Shown: one piece after another, positions 1 through 8,578 of the stretch
How the letters are laid out: each line of letters begins with the position of its first letter
How positions within the stretch are numbered: position 1 is the first letter of the stretch
Assembly (NCBI GenBank): GCA_030526265.1
Contig: JAUNDE010000011.1
Span: 1-50,007 of the forward strand
Source of the DNA: Eubacteriales bacterium
GTDB taxonomy: Bacteria; Bacillota; Clostridia; Lachnospirales; Lachnospiraceae
Length of the DNA: 50,007 bases
Reading direction: 5' to 3'
The notes under the pieces: generated by a model
Told to the model about the DNA's origin: nothing
Databases searched by the model: none
What the model saw: only the letters and a program-made list of their open reading frames with translations
Translations under genes and position numbers: made by a program

Positions 1-2
1 AA

Positions 3-41
3 GCTGTAAAAGAATGTGAAGAAATCTCAAGAAGTTTATAA
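3..41 (+). CDS. possible C-terminal tail of an upstream gene (partial)
   Basis: From base 3 one frame stays open for 12 codons and ends in TAA at 39-41, while the other two + frames stop at 7-9 and 17-19. The stop lies about 20 bases before a strong intrinsic terminator, as expected for the end of a transcription unit running in from the left. The fragment is too short to assign a function, and the reading frame is only inferred. Confidence 0.35.
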   Translation, partial: AVKECEEISRSL

Positions 42-62
42 TCTTAACATTGAATTTGAATT

Positions 63-111
63 ACACACAGGAAAAACGGACGCACAACCCCGATTTCCTG
101 TGTGTTTTTTG
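63..111 (+). terminator. intrinsic terminator of the upstream unit
   Basis: A perfect 12-bp stem (ACACACAGGAAA at 63-74 with its complement at 94-105) closes a 19-base loop and runs into a T-tract. It ends whatever gene enters from the left of the window. Confidence 0.85.
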
Positions 112-191
112 TTCTTATTATGGAGACGAAATACGAAAGACATTACCTTTTGTTCCAATGCTCCCATCCGAATATGACTTTTACTGTATGA

Positions 192-220
192 TTGACATCG
201 AAGAAAACAATTAAAATATT
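192..220 (+). promoter_or_regulatory. probable sigma-A promoter for the proline iminopeptidase gene
   Basis: A consensus -35 (TTGACA, 192-197) is followed after exactly 17 bases by AATATT (215-220), a 4/6 match to the -10 box. This predicts a leader of about 85 nt before the ATG at 314. Apart from this promoter I see no convincing gene between the terminator ending at 111 and base 313. Confidence 0.5.
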
Positions 221-313
221 ATGTCGGGAGCGGGCTTACGGGTTTACATGATTTGATGAAAATGTTAGAATATACCCATATTATATTTGATTTGCTAATC
301 GGAGGTATAACAA

Positions 314-1198
314 ATGAAAATAACAGAAGGCTACATGCCATATTTAGGCTACAAAACATACTACCGAATTGTCGGAGAAAATACGGGTAATAAGAAACCG
401 CTGGTGCTTCTTCATGGCGGCCCGGGATCAACACATAATTATTTCGAGACACTGGACAGACTCGCTGAAGAGGATGGTCGTCAGCTGATCATGTACGATC
501 AGATCGGATGTGGAGAATCATATCTTGACGGACATCCGGAGCTCTGGAATGCAAAGGTGTGGATCGGTGAGCTGATCGCGCTCAGAGAGCACCTCGGATT
601 AGATGAGATCCATCTTCTCGGACAGTCATGGGGCGGTATGCAGCTTCTTGATTATGTATGTAATTACAAACCGGAAGGACTTAAGAGTCTGATCCTTTCA
701 AGTACGCTTCCGGCATCCTGGATGTGGGGGATCGAGCAGCATCGTATGATCAAAGAATTACCACAGGAATATCAGGATGCGATCGAGAAGGCGACAAGCA
801 CAGGAGATTACAGTGATCCTGTATATCAGGCAGCAGAGACAGAATATATGCTTCGTCATGCAGCCGGAGCGGTTACGGAGGATTCTCCGGAGTGTCTGCG
901 CAGACCGGTCAGAAAAGGTGGAGAGGCTTACGTTGTAGGCTGGGGTCCAAACGAATACACACCACAGGGAACATTGAAAGATTATGATGTTACAGAACAG
1001 CTCAAAGATATCAAAGAACCAACACTTGTCATCAGTGGAGGAAATGATCTCTGTACACCATACATAGCAAAATACATGTACGACAGAATTCCGAATTCTG
1101 AGTGGGAGCTTTTCCGTACATGCCGTCATATGTGCTTCGTTGAGGATAATGACAGATATGTTGAACTCATGAAAGAATGGCTGAATAAGAACGATTAA
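314..1198 (+). CDS. pip: proline iminopeptidase-family alpha/beta hydrolase
   Basis: This 294-residue protein is probably a cytoplasmic peptidase that removes N-terminal proline from small peptides. The family signature HGGPG lies at residues 34-38 (oxyanion hole), and the nucleophile elbow GQSWGG at 103-108 places the catalytic serine at 105. Asp245 (in GGNDLCTP) and His272 (in CRHMCF) complete the likely triad. The length is normal for the family. The start is set by GGAGG at 301-305, and no signal peptide is visible. It is a single-gene unit with its own promoter and terminator. The fold is certain. Proline specificity is inferred from the HGGPG and GQSWGG motifs; a related hydrolase role is possible. 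Confidence 0.9.
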   Translation: MKITEGYMPYLGYKTYYRIVGENTGNKKPLVLLHGGPGSTHNYFETLDRLAEEDGRQLIMYDQIGCGESYLDGHPELWNAKVWIGELIALREHLGLDEIHLLGQSWGGMQLLDYVCNYKPEGLKSLILSSTLPASWMWGIEQHRMIKELPQEYQDAIEKATSTGDYSDPVYQAAETEYMLRHAAGAVTEDSPECLRRPVRKGGEAYVVGWGPNEYTPQGTLKDYDVTEQLKDIKEPTLVISGGNDLCTPYIAKYMYDRIPNSEWELFRTCRHMCFVEDNDRYVELMKEWLNKND

Positions 1199-1203
1199 TG
1201 ATA

Positions 1204-1230
1204 GAGGGGCGCGGATGTGCCCCTTTTATT
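1204..1230 (+). terminator. intrinsic terminator after pip
   Basis: The stem AGGGGC (1205-1210) pairs with GCCCCT (1219-1224) around an 8-base loop and is followed by TTTTATT. A GTG that could extend the next gene (1217) lies inside this hairpin, which argues against that start. Confidence 0.75.
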
Positions 1231-1291
1231 CTGCCGGGAAACGGAGTTTTCAGAGAATCAAAAACGGATCCTTGAAAGGAGTATGTCTATC

Positions 1292-2086
1292 GTGGCAACA
1301 ATAGAGGAATACTATAACAAATTTAATGAAGAGAAGAGACTGAACAGCAGGCACGGACAGGTTGAGTTTCGCACATCCATGAAATATATTCATAAATACC
1401 TGGAAGAGATCGTTAAGATTACCGGGAAAGAGAAAAATGAGACAAAGATTCTTGATGTCGGAGCAGGAACGGGAAGATACAGTATTGCACTCGCTGAAGA
1501 AGGTTATGATGTGACTGCGCTCGAGCTTGTGAAGCATAATCTTGGAAGGCTGAAAGCAAAGTGCGGCAAAGTACATGCGTATCAGGGAAATGCGATGAAA
1601 CTGAAACGGTTCGCGGACGAGAGCTTTGACCTTACACTTGTGTTTGGACCGATGTATCATCTGCATGGTTCGGATGAGAAGCTTTGGGCACTTTTAGAGG
1701 CAAAGCGTGTTACAAAATCAGGCGGAGTGATTCTTGTGGCATATATCATGAATGAGTATAGCGTGATCACGTATGCATTTAAGGAAAGACATATCAAAGA
1801 GGCTCTTGAGACGGGAATGCTTGATGAGACATATCACTGTACCGAAACAGCAAATGAGCTGTACAGCTTTGTCCGTCTGGAAGATATGCAGGAATTAAAT
1901 GAAAGAGCCGGGCTGAAAAGGATACAGGTGATCGCGGCAGACGGAGCGGCGAATTATATGCGACCATTCTTAAATGCACTCGATGATGAAGAGTTCGAAG
2001 CTTTTGTGCAGTACCATATGGCGACCTGTGAGCGAATGGATCTGATGGGGGCGACCAGCCATACTGTAGATATTTTGAGGAAATAA
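1292..2086 (+). CDS. class I SAM-dependent methyltransferase
   Basis: Residues about 53-64 carry motif I of Rossmann-type methyltransferases (LDVGAGTGRYS), followed by an acidic residue at the end of strand 2 (ALELV) and a motif IV-like segment (DLTLVFGPMYHL). The protein therefore very probably binds S-adenosylmethionine; its substrate cannot be read from the sequence. The preferred start is GTG at 1292, because AAGGAG at 1276-1281 lies 10 bases upstream. The in-frame ATG at 1283 is only one base from that site, and the GTG at 1217 is inside the pip terminator. The predicted product is about 264 residues. Neighbours give no pathway clue. Confidence 0.85.
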   Translation: MATIEEYYNKFNEEKRLNSRHGQVEFRTSMKYIHKYLEEIVKITGKEKNETKILDVGAGTGRYSIALAEEGYDVTALELVKHNLGRLKAKCGKVHAYQGNAMKLKRFADESFDLTLVFGPMYHLHGSDEKLWALLEAKRVTKSGGVILVAYIMNEYSVITYAFKERHIKEALETGMLDETYHCTETANELYSFVRLEDMQELNERAGLKRIQVIAADGAANYMRPFLNALDDEEFEAFVQYHMATCERMDLMGATSHTVDILRK

Positions 2087-2127
2087 CCATCGTCTCAAAG
2101 TATTCCATAGCGTGAATGCCAGAAGCA

Positions 2128-2136
2128 TGATATAAT
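2128..2136 (+). promoter_or_regulatory. possible extended -10 promoter element
   Basis: TGATATAAT is a perfect -10 hexamer with the extended TGn element. No good -35 box is present at the usual distance, which is common for extended -10 promoters. It lies 56 bases upstream of the acetate-kinase-like gene. Confidence 0.45.
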
Positions 2137-2191
2137 GAGCCATATTATATAATATTTAGAAAACATTGAGTTTATCAGCAGGAGGAATAAT

Positions 2192-3376
2192 ATGAAAATT
2201 CTTGTATGTAATGTGGGAAGCACATCACTTAAGTTTAAGCTGTTTGATATGCCGTCCGAGCATGTGCTTGTACAGGCAGGTATTGAGCGTGTCGGCAATC
2301 CGGACGGAGGACTGTATAAATTTAAGACTGAGACGGTAGATTATAAAGAAGAGCGAATGGTCATAAAGGATTACCGCGCAGGGATCGAGATCTTCCTGAA
2401 CATGATGCTCGAGTATCATGTGATCGGATCACTGGATGAGATATCTGCAATCGGCTTCAAGACCGTTCTCTCGAAAGGACATCTTGGCGTGCATGTGATC
2501 GATGATGCGGTTCTTAAGGGAATGGAAGATTATCTTGTTGTCGCACCGGCACATAACAAACACTATCTTGCTGCAGTTCGAACAATTCAGGAGATCCTTC
2601 CGGAGACAACACTTGTCGGTGTATTTGAGACAGCATTCCATCAGACAATTCCGGAAGAGGCATATGTTTATTCTGCCCCGTATGAGTGGTATGAGAAATA
2701 CGGTGTCCGCCGTTTTGGATATCATGGAGCGTCTCATTCTTATGTGGCAGCAAATTTAAATGAACGTCTTGGTGAGCATTACAGAGCTGTTTCCTGTCAT
2801 CTGGGAGGAAGCTGTTCGCTCTGTGCGATCGTAGATGGAAAGAGTGTAGATACAAGCTTCGGACTTTCTCTTCAGGCAGGACTTCCGCAGAGTAATCGTT
2901 GCGGTGACATTGATCCGTACCTTATCTTCTATATGGTAAATTCATGCGGAAAGACACTGGAAGAAGTAGAGAAAGAACTTGGAACGCAGAGTGGACTTCT
3001 CGGTATTTCCGGTGTGTCTGGCGATCTTCGTGATGTGCTTGCGGCAGCAGATGGGGGAAATGAGAGAGCAAAGCTCGCGGTTGATATCTTCATCCATGAT
3101 CTTGTGAAATATATTGGCGGCTATGCTGCTGTCATGGGAGGAATTGATGCGGTCGCATTTACCGGAGGAATCGGAGAGAACAGTGAGTATGTGAGAGGAC
3201 GTGTGATAGAAAAACTTGCGTTCCTTGGAATTAAGCTTGCATATGAGCCTAAGAAAGATGAAACAGTGACGAAATTGACAGATGAAGCGTCAAACGTGTC
3301 TGTTTTTGTGATCCCGGCAAATGAAGAACTGGGTGTTGCAAGAGCAACTTTAAAAGCAGTTTCTGCTGATCAGTAA
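2192..3376 (+). CDS. divergent acetate/propionate kinase-family protein
   Basis: This 394-residue protein spans the whole acetokinase fold: N-terminal NVGSTSLKFKLF, the FGYHGASHSYV phosphate-binding segment, RCGDID (Arg236), SGLLGISG, FTGGIGENS and C-terminal IPANEE. Several hallmark residues differ from canonical AckA. The GHRVVHGG segment reads GFKTVLSKG (active-site Arg becomes Lys90), the catalytic Asp of FDTAFHQ is Glu146, and CHLGNGAS reads CHLGGSCS. ATP and acyl-phosphate chemistry is likely from the fold, but the substrate need not be acetate. There is no adjacent phosphotransacetylase, so it is probably not the main fermentative acetate kinase. The start follows AGGAGG at 2181-2186. 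Confidence 0.85.
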   Translation: MKILVCNVGSTSLKFKLFDMPSEHVLVQAGIERVGNPDGGLYKFKTETVDYKEERMVIKDYRAGIEIFLNMMLEYHVIGSLDEISAIGFKTVLSKGHLGVHVIDDAVLKGMEDYLVVAPAHNKHYLAAVRTIQEILPETTLVGVFETAFHQTIPEEAYVYSAPYEWYEKYGVRRFGYHGASHSYVAANLNERLGEHYRAVSCHLGGSCSLCAIVDGKSVDTSFGLSLQAGLPQSNRCGDIDPYLIFYMVNSCGKTLEEVEKELGTQSGLLGISGVSGDLRDVLAAADGGNERAKLAVDIFIHDLVKYIGGYAAVMGGIDAVAFTGGIGENSEYVRGRVIEKLAFLGIKLAYEPKKDETVTKLTDEASNVSVFVIPANEELGVARATLKAVSADQ

Positions 3377-3410
3377 AGTTAAGGATTCGAGATAGAACGG
3401 AGGGGTGATT

Positions 3411-3752
3411 ATGAAGAAAAAACTTGCATTACTGATGACCGTCATCATGATTGTTTTATGTTTTACCGGATGCAAGGCAAAATATGCTGACAGTGAGTAT
3501 CTTGGAACATGGAAAGCAACAACCGCTCAAGCATCAGGAGTCGATCTTTCTGTAGATTCTCTTTTTGACAGTCTCGTACTTACGCTTGATGAGTCAGGTG
3601 AAGCTGCACTTGATGTCAATGGTGAAGTGAGTAAAGGAGAATGGGAAGAGACAGAAAAGGGCTTCACCGTCGATGGGGAGTTAGAGTTTACTGTTGACGG
3701 AAGTGCAGCTACAGTGGAATATGAGGGTATGACAATTACATTTGAACACTAG
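3411..3752 (+). CDS. small predicted lipoprotein
   Basis: The product has about 113 residues and begins with a lysine-rich, hydrophobic signal sequence ending in a lipobox (CFTGC), so it should be lipidated at that cysteine and anchored outside the membrane. The mature part is short and acidic, with alternating strand-like segments reminiscent of small lipocalin-like lipoproteins. I do not recognise a function. The start is ATG 3411 with GGAGGGG at 3399-3405; the GTG at 3405 overlaps that site and is rejected. It lies 34 bases after the kinase-like gene and is probably cotranscribed. Confidence 0.75.
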   Translation: MKKKLALLMTVIMIVLCFTGCKAKYADSEYLGTWKATTAQASGVDLSVDSLFDSLVLTLDESGEAALDVNGEVSKGEWEETEKGFTVDGELEFTVDGSAATVEYEGMTITFEH

Positions 3753-3757
3753 AAGCC

Positions 3758-3788
3758 GACATTTTATCTATGCGTTAGGATAAATGTC
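3758..3788. terminator. hairpin between convergent genes, possible bidirectional terminator
   Basis: GACATTT at 3758-3764 pairs with AAATGTC at 3782-3788, and the stem extends inward with one bulge. It lies exactly at the 3' ends of the two converging genes. There is no long T-tract, so its terminator role is only likely. Confidence 0.4.
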
Positions 3789-4610
3789 TTCGAAAGAAAG
3801 GCTTCTCCAGTGTTTTCCGTAACTGAAATTCTTATCAAATTGTTCCGGGAGTGGCGTATTATTTTCCAGTGTGTCGCGATAGTGCAGGATGTTGCGGATA
3901 CATTCATCAATTGCATTCTCGTACAGTTTGTCCAAAAGACAGCAGTAGTATTGACAGTCTGGATCGGCAGTGGGACTCATGATCAGTCCACCGAGTTTGT
4001 CATACTGATGGATTGCTTTCAGTATGCTCAGTATGATGACACGTTTCAGTCCACGCGGAGCATGGATCAGCCTCAGCATAATACGCATCCAGTGAAGTGT
4101 CTGACGGATCTGTCCGGCATTTACAGATGGAAAACATTCGGCAATGGTGAGGCTGTTGCCGACGGTTGGTTTTAAGTGATCGATCGTAAGTGTTTTCTCA
4201 GGGGACAAGCCGTCTTTGCGCATAAGATAACAGTCGAATTCAGCTTCGATCTTATTGTGGTGTATTCCGCTGACATCGATCATTTTCTGAATATATGGAT
4301 GGCACATGTAATCTAATGTGTAATGACAGATAAAACCGTAAAGATAAGCGCACAGCTTTTGTTTCCCAAGGCTGGAATCATAGATGATTTTTGCCTGGGA
4401 AAAGAAGGTGTGCCCTTTTTGTTTGTGGATCACTCTGCCAAGTGTATTGATTTTGTTCTGCCTGAATGGATTATCATAGAACAGTATATCCGGACCGTGA
4501 AGCCCGATGTCGAACAGCTGTCTGTAAGGTCTGATTTCATTTTGAAGCTGTTCCGGAAGGCGTTCAAATACATCGTTTCCAAATCTGTAATGAGCGTAAG
4601 TTGTTGGCAT
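3768..4610 (-). CDS. zinc-dependent phospholipase C-family protein
   Basis: The N-terminus MPTTYAHYRFG, the following GLHGPDILFYDNPF and the FICHYTLDYMCHPY segment match the zinc-dependent phospholipase C fold, with His and Asp residues placed as metal ligands. The product has about 280 residues. No secretion signal is visible, so a cytoplasmic location and a non-toxin role are plausible; the substrate is unknown. The start chosen is the second of two adjacent ATGs (4608-4610), which lies 6 bases from AGGAGG (complement of 4617-4622). It is the only gene on the minus strand in this window. Confidence 0.85.
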   Translation of the reverse strand: MPTTYAHYRFGNDVFERLPEQLQNEIRPYRQLFDIGLHGPDILFYDNPFRQNKINTLGRVIHKQKGHTFFSQAKIIYDSSLGKQKLCAYLYGFICHYTLDYMCHPYIQKMIDVSGIHHNKIEAEFDCYLMRKDGLSPEKTLTIDHLKPTVGNSLTIAECFPSVNAGQIRQTLHWMRIMLRLIHAPRGLKRVIILSILKAIHQYDKLGGLIMSPTADPDCQYYCCLLDKLYENAIDECIRNILHYRDTLENNTPLPEQFDKNFSYGKHWRSLSFEDIYPNA

Positions 4611-4625
4611 CATGCACCTCCTGAT

Positions 4626-4654
4626 TTGCAATTCATATGATTTGGGTTTATAGT
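4626..4654 (+). promoter_or_regulatory. probable sigma-A promoter for the YybS-like gene
   Basis: TTGCAA (4626-4631), a 17-base spacer and TATAGT (4649-4654) lie 36 bases upstream of the ATG at 4690. The -10 is a 5/6 match and the -35 a 4/6 match. Confidence 0.5.
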
Positions 4655-4689
4655 ATCAGATATATATTATTTTGGAAAGAGAGAGAATC

Positions 4690-5613
4690 ATGAATAAAAA
4701 AACAATTAAAATCACGACAGGAGCGGCGATCATTGCGATATTTGCGATCTTACTGATTGTAAACAGGCAGACGGGACTTATGTTTGAGGAGATATTTATG
4801 TATTTCTTCCCGATTCCGATGATCGCGTTCTCGGCACAGTATGGATGGAAGAGCAGTATCCCGGTGCTTGTTTCAATGGCATTTTTTGCTTTTTTCTTTG
4901 GAACATTCACGACCATCTTTTATGCGACATCAGAGGCAATGATCGGTCTTGTGTTTGGCGATATGATCTATCGCAAAGCAGATATGACAAAGACATTGCT
5001 GGTAGTCATGGGGCTGTCTTCTGCAGTGAATGTTCTGAATACGATCGTATTGGCGAGCCTTTTTGGGGTGAATCTCAGTGAAGAAATTGCTGAGATCCAG
5101 AAAATGCTGGATTCGGTTATCACAAAGTCCGGAATGGTACTCCCTGACGGAATTCTGACAGACAACTATGTGATGCAGATGCTGGTTGTCTCAATGATCG
5201 TTTTGGGGCTGGCACAGGGATTTGTCATCTACGAATTCAGTCTTCTGATTCTTCGAAGACTTCGATTCCAATTTCCAAATCCCAGATCGATTTACAGTCT
5301 GTTTCCGCCGAAATGGACAGGACTGGTCGGTATGGTTGCGTATTATCTGTATACGTATACACTTGCAAATCCACTGTCCAATGAAGTACTGCAGACAGTC
5401 ATTCAGGCATCCGGAATGTTTGCGGATCTGTATCTTGTGACATTTGGATTCATTGGTATTTCATTCTTTTTGAAAGGGCGCCTGCAGGTGCCGGCCATTT
5501 TGAAAGTGATCATCTGTGTGTTGATCTTCTTTACAGTGCCGCTGTTGGTTCTTATGGCAGGTGTGCTGTACATTGTGACGGATTATCACAGGTCGTGTGG
5601 TTATGACAAGTAA
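4690..5613 (+). CDS. YybS-like (DUF2232) multi-pass membrane protein
   Basis: The product of about 307 residues is almost entirely hydrophobic, with roughly eight predicted membrane spans and short loops. Its layout and the FPIPMIAFSAQYGWK segment match the YybS/DUF2232 family of Firmicute membrane proteins, whose function is not established. The start is ATG 4690, preceded by a GAAAGAGAG ribosome binding site; the upstream in-frame TTG at 4672 has no site. It has its own promoter and terminator and so forms a single-gene unit between the phospholipase-like gene and clpB. Confidence 0.75.
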   Translation: MNKKTIKITTGAAIIAIFAILLIVNRQTGLMFEEIFMYFFPIPMIAFSAQYGWKSSIPVLVSMAFFAFFFGTFTTIFYATSEAMIGLVFGDMIYRKADMTKTLLVVMGLSSAVNVLNTIVLASLFGVNLSEEIAEIQKMLDSVITKSGMVLPDGILTDNYVMQMLVVSMIVLGLAQGFVIYEFSLLILRRLRFQFPNPRSIYSLFPPKWTGLVGMVAYYLYTYTLANPLSNEVLQTVIQASGMFADLYLVTFGFIGISFFLKGRLQVPAILKVIICVLIFFTVPLLVLMAGVLYIVTDYHRSCGYDK

Positions 5614-5635
5614 ATGATGAATTATAACAGTTTAC

Positions 5636-5687
5636 TTAGTAAAAGCTGCTCATCCGGTCAGGGAACAGAGCGGCTTTACTTATTTTT
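5636..5687. terminator. intrinsic terminator before clpB, probably bidirectional
   Basis: AAAGCTGCTC (5642-5651) pairs with GAGCGGCTTT (5668-5677). The stem lengthens outward through AGTAAA/TTTACT with one bulged A, and a T-rich run follows. T-rich sequence on the other strand would also allow termination there. Confidence 0.75.
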
Positions 5688-5758
5688 CAAAGTCAGAATA
5701 GCTACGATCAGCAATGCGATGGTTAATATAATTATGCAATTGTAAAAAGAAAATAAAA

Positions 5759-5785
5759 TTAGCACTCACTACTTGACAGTGCTAA
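5759..5785. promoter_or_regulatory. CIRCE operator (HrcA binding site) of clpB
   Basis: TTAGCACTC (5759-5767), nine bases, then CAGTGCTAA (5777-5785) matches the CIRCE inverted repeat with a single mismatch in the right arm. It overlaps the -35 box of the clpB promoter, so HrcA binding should block transcription until heat stress. This is a direct sequence match to a well-described operator. Confidence 0.92.
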
Positions 5786-5801
5786 TAACGGGTGCTATGC
5801 T
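5773..5801 (+). promoter_or_regulatory. sigma-A promoter of clpB
   Basis: A consensus TTGACA (5773-5778), exactly 17 bases and TATGCT (5796-5801) form a strong vegetative promoter interleaved with the CIRCE operator. Transcription should start near 5808, which leaves a leader of about 50 nt before the clpB ATG. Confidence 0.85.
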
Positions 5802-5856
5802 TCGGTTAGAACAGGAAAACAAAAAGATTTTTTCATTTATGAAGGAGGTTTTGTTT

Positions 5857-8439
5857 ATGAATATACAGAAATTTACGCAGAAATCCATTCAGGCGATCAG
5901 TGAACTGGAAAAGGTTGCGATCCAGAATGGAAATCAGGAAATTGAGCAGGAGCATCTGTTTTATGTTCTTCTCACACAGGAAGATGGATTGATCCCGAAA
6001 ATGATTGAGAAAATGGGACTGAATACAAATTATGTTCTGACACGGGTAGAGCAGATGATCGCAAAAAGACCAAAGGTACAGGGAGGAAAGCAGTACGTTG
6101 GTCAGGATCTGAATCAGGTTCTTATCCATGCAGAGGATGAGGCGAAACAGATGGGAGACGAATATGTATCGGTGGAGCATCTGTTCCTGGCACTTCTTCA
6201 GCATCCTGGCAGAGATATGAAGACACTGCTTCGTGAGCTTGGAATCAGCAGAGAGGGATTTCTGCAGGCACTCTCGACCGTGCGCGGCAATCAGAGAGTG
6301 ACAAGTGATAATCCGGAAGCTACGTATGATACACTGAATAAGTATGGAAGTGATCTTGTTGAACGTGCAAGAGAGCAGAAGATGGATCCTGTGATCGGAA
6401 GAGATGCAGAGATCCGGAATGTGATCCGTATCCTGTCAAGAAAGACAAAGAATAATCCGGTGCTGATCGGTGAACCGGGAGTTGGTAAGACAGCCGTGGC
6501 AGAAGGCCTTGCGCAGAGAATTGTAAAAGGAGATGTGCCGGAAGCGCTGAAGAATAAGACGATCTTTTCGCTTGACATGGGAGCGCTTGTCGCAGGAGCA
6601 AAATACAGAGGAGAGTTTGAGGAACGTCTGAAAGCGGTGCTTGAAGAAGTGAAAAACAGTGATGGACGTATCATTTTGTTCATTGATGAGCTTCATACGA
6701 TCGTCGGAGCGGGCAAGACAGACGGTGCGATGGATGCAGGCAATATGTTGAAGCCGATGCTTGCAAGAGGTGAACTCCACTGTATCGGTGCAACGACACT
6801 CGATGAGTACAGACAGTATATTGAGAAGGATGCCGCACTGGAGCGAAGATTCCAGCCGGTGCTTGTCGATGAGCCGACCGTGGAAGATGCTATTTCGATT
6901 CTTCGTGGCCTGAAAGAGCGATACGAGGTATTCCATGGAGTCAAGATCACAGACGGTGCGCTTGTAGCAGCTGCGACACTTTCGAATCGTTATATCTCCG
7001 ATCGATTCCTGCCGGATAAGGCGATCGATCTCGTGGATGAAGCGTGTGCACTGATCAAGACAGAACTTGATTCCATGCCTACAGAACTGGATGAATTAAA
7101 CCGTCGTATCATGCAGATGGAAATTGAAGAAGCTGCACTGAAAAAGGAAGAAGACCGTCTGAGCAAAGAACGTCTGGAACACTTGCAGGAAGATCTTGCT
7201 GAGCTTAAGGAGGAGTTCTCCGGAAAGAAAGCACAGTGGGACAATGAAAAATCTGCGGTTGAGCGTGTTCGCAAATTACGTGAAGAGATTGAAACGGTCG
7301 GAAAAGAGATCCAGAAAGCGCAGCAGGAATATGACCTGAACAGAGCGGCGGAACTGCAATATGGAAAACTGCCGGAATTGCAGAAACAGCTTCATGAACT
7401 GGAGTCTCAGACAAGAGATGAAGACCGTGCACTTGTACATGAGTGCGTGACGGATGAAGAGATTGCAAAGATCGTTTCGAGATGGACGGGAATCCCGGTT
7501 GCCAAATTGAACGAGAGTGAGCGCAACAAAACATTACAGCTTGCCGACGAGCTCCACAAGAGAGTGATCGGACAGGATGAAGGCGTTGAGCTCGTGACAG
7601 AAGCAATCATCCGTTCCAAAGCCGGAATCAAAGATCCGACGAAGCCAATCGGCTCGTTCCTGTTCCTCGGACCTACCGGTGTAGGAAAGACAGAGCTTGC
7701 CAAAGCTCTGGCAGAGAGTCTGTTTGACGATGAATCCAATATGGTTCGAATTGACATGAGTGAGTATATGGAGAAACACTCTGTATCTCGTCTGATAGGA
7801 GCTCCTCCGGGATATGTCGGATATGACGAGGGTGGTCAGCTCACAGAGGCAGTAAGAAGAAAACCATATTCAGTTGTTCTCTTCGATGAAGTGGAAAAGG
7901 CGCATCCGGATGTATTCAACGTACTTCTCCAGGTGCTGGATGACGGACGAATCACCGATTCACAGGGACGTACCGTGGATTTCAAAAATACGATCCTGAT
8001 CATGACTTCAAACATCGGTTCTGCATATCTTCTGGATGGCATTGGTGAAGATGGTGAGATCAGTAAGGAAAGTGCTGATGCTGTGATGGCAGATCTGCGT
8101 GCCCATTTCAGACCGGAGTTCCTGAACCGACTGGATGAAACGATCATGTTCAAGCCGCTTACAAAAGACAATGTATATCATATCATTGATCTTCTTGTGG
8201 CAGACGTGAACAGACGTCTCGCTGAAAAGGAGATTTCGATCCGTCTCACAGAAGCGGCGAAACAGAACATTGTCGAAGGAGGTTATGATCCGACATACGG
8301 AGCAAGACCGCTCAAGAGATATCTGCAGAAACATGTAGAGACGCTTGCGGCAAAGATCATGCTTCAGGGCGGGGTTGGAACAGACCAGACAATTGTGATC
8401 GATGAAGAAAATGGAAAGCTGAGTGCAAAAGCAGAATAA
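5857..8439 (+). CDS. clpB: ATP-dependent disaggregase ClpB
   Basis: This 860-residue Hsp100 ring ATPase works with DnaK to pull proteins out of aggregates. The Clp N-domain covers residues 1 to about 145. AAA module 1 has Walker A GEPGVGKT near 205. The long charged coiled-coil M-domain at about 400-530 is the ClpB hallmark that separates it from ClpA and ClpC. AAA module 2 has Walker A GPTGVGKT near 605, followed by GAPPGYVGY. The frame is open from 5773, but that stretch contains the promoter and CIRCE. The true start is ATG 5857 behind AAGGAGG (5842-5848). HrcA control is read from the CIRCE site. Confidence 0.97.
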   Translation: MNIQKFTQKSIQAISELEKVAIQNGNQEIEQEHLFYVLLTQEDGLIPKMIEKMGLNTNYVLTRVEQMIAKRPKVQGGKQYVGQDLNQVLIHAEDEAKQMGDEYVSVEHLFLALLQHPGRDMKTLLRELGISREGFLQALSTVRGNQRVTSDNPEATYDTLNKYGSDLVERAREQKMDPVIGRDAEIRNVIRILSRKTKNNPVLIGEPGVGKTAVAEGLAQRIVKGDVPEALKNKTIFSLDMGALVAGAKYRGEFEERLKAVLEEVKNSDGRIILFIDELHTIVGAGKTDGAMDAGNMLKPMLARGELHCIGATTLDEYRQYIEKDAALERRFQPVLVDEPTVEDAISILRGLKERYEVFHGVKITDGALVAAATLSNRYISDRFLPDKAIDLVDEACALIKTELDSMPTELDELNRRIMQMEIEEAALKKEEDRLSKERLEHLQEDLAELKEEFSGKKAQWDNEKSAVERVRKLREEIETVGKEIQKAQQEYDLNRAAELQYGKLPELQKQLHELESQTRDEDRALVHECVTDEEIAKIVSRWTGIPVAKLNESERNKTLQLADELHKRVIGQDEGVELVTEAIIRSKAGIKDPTKPIGSFLFLGPTGVGKTELAKALAESLFDDESNMVRIDMSEYMEKHSVSRLIGAPPGYVGYDEGGQLTEAVRRKPYSVVLFDEVEKAHPDVFNVLLQVLDDGRITDSQGRTVDFKNTILIMTSNIGSAYLLDGIGEDGEISKESADAVMADLRAHFRPEFLNRLDETIMFKPLTKDNVYHIIDLLVADVNRRLAEKEISIRLTEAAKQNIVEGGYDPTYGARPLKRYLQKHVETLAAKIMLQGGVGTDQTIVIDEENGKLSAKAE

Positions 8440-8484
8440 AAAGATATTCACTTTTTGAAGTAAATATGTTAGTATACAGACAAG

Positions 8485-8531
8485 AGCAGTTGCGAATTAT
8501 ATTTTTATAAATAGATTCGCAGCTGCTTTTT
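8485..8531 (+). terminator. intrinsic terminator of clpB
   Basis: A 13-bp stem (8485-8497 with 8515-8527, one G-U pair) with an A/T-rich loop runs into a T-tract. This is a textbook strong terminator. Confidence 0.88.
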
Positions 8532-8578
8532 GTTGCCATGCATCCGGAAGAAGCTGCCGGTGGCAGATTCTGTAGGTC

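Noticed and set aside
5773-5856. N-terminal extension of clpB in the same frame
   Set aside because: The stretch contains the promoter and part of CIRCE, and ATG 5857 has an ideal AAGGAGG and the normal ClpB N-terminus.
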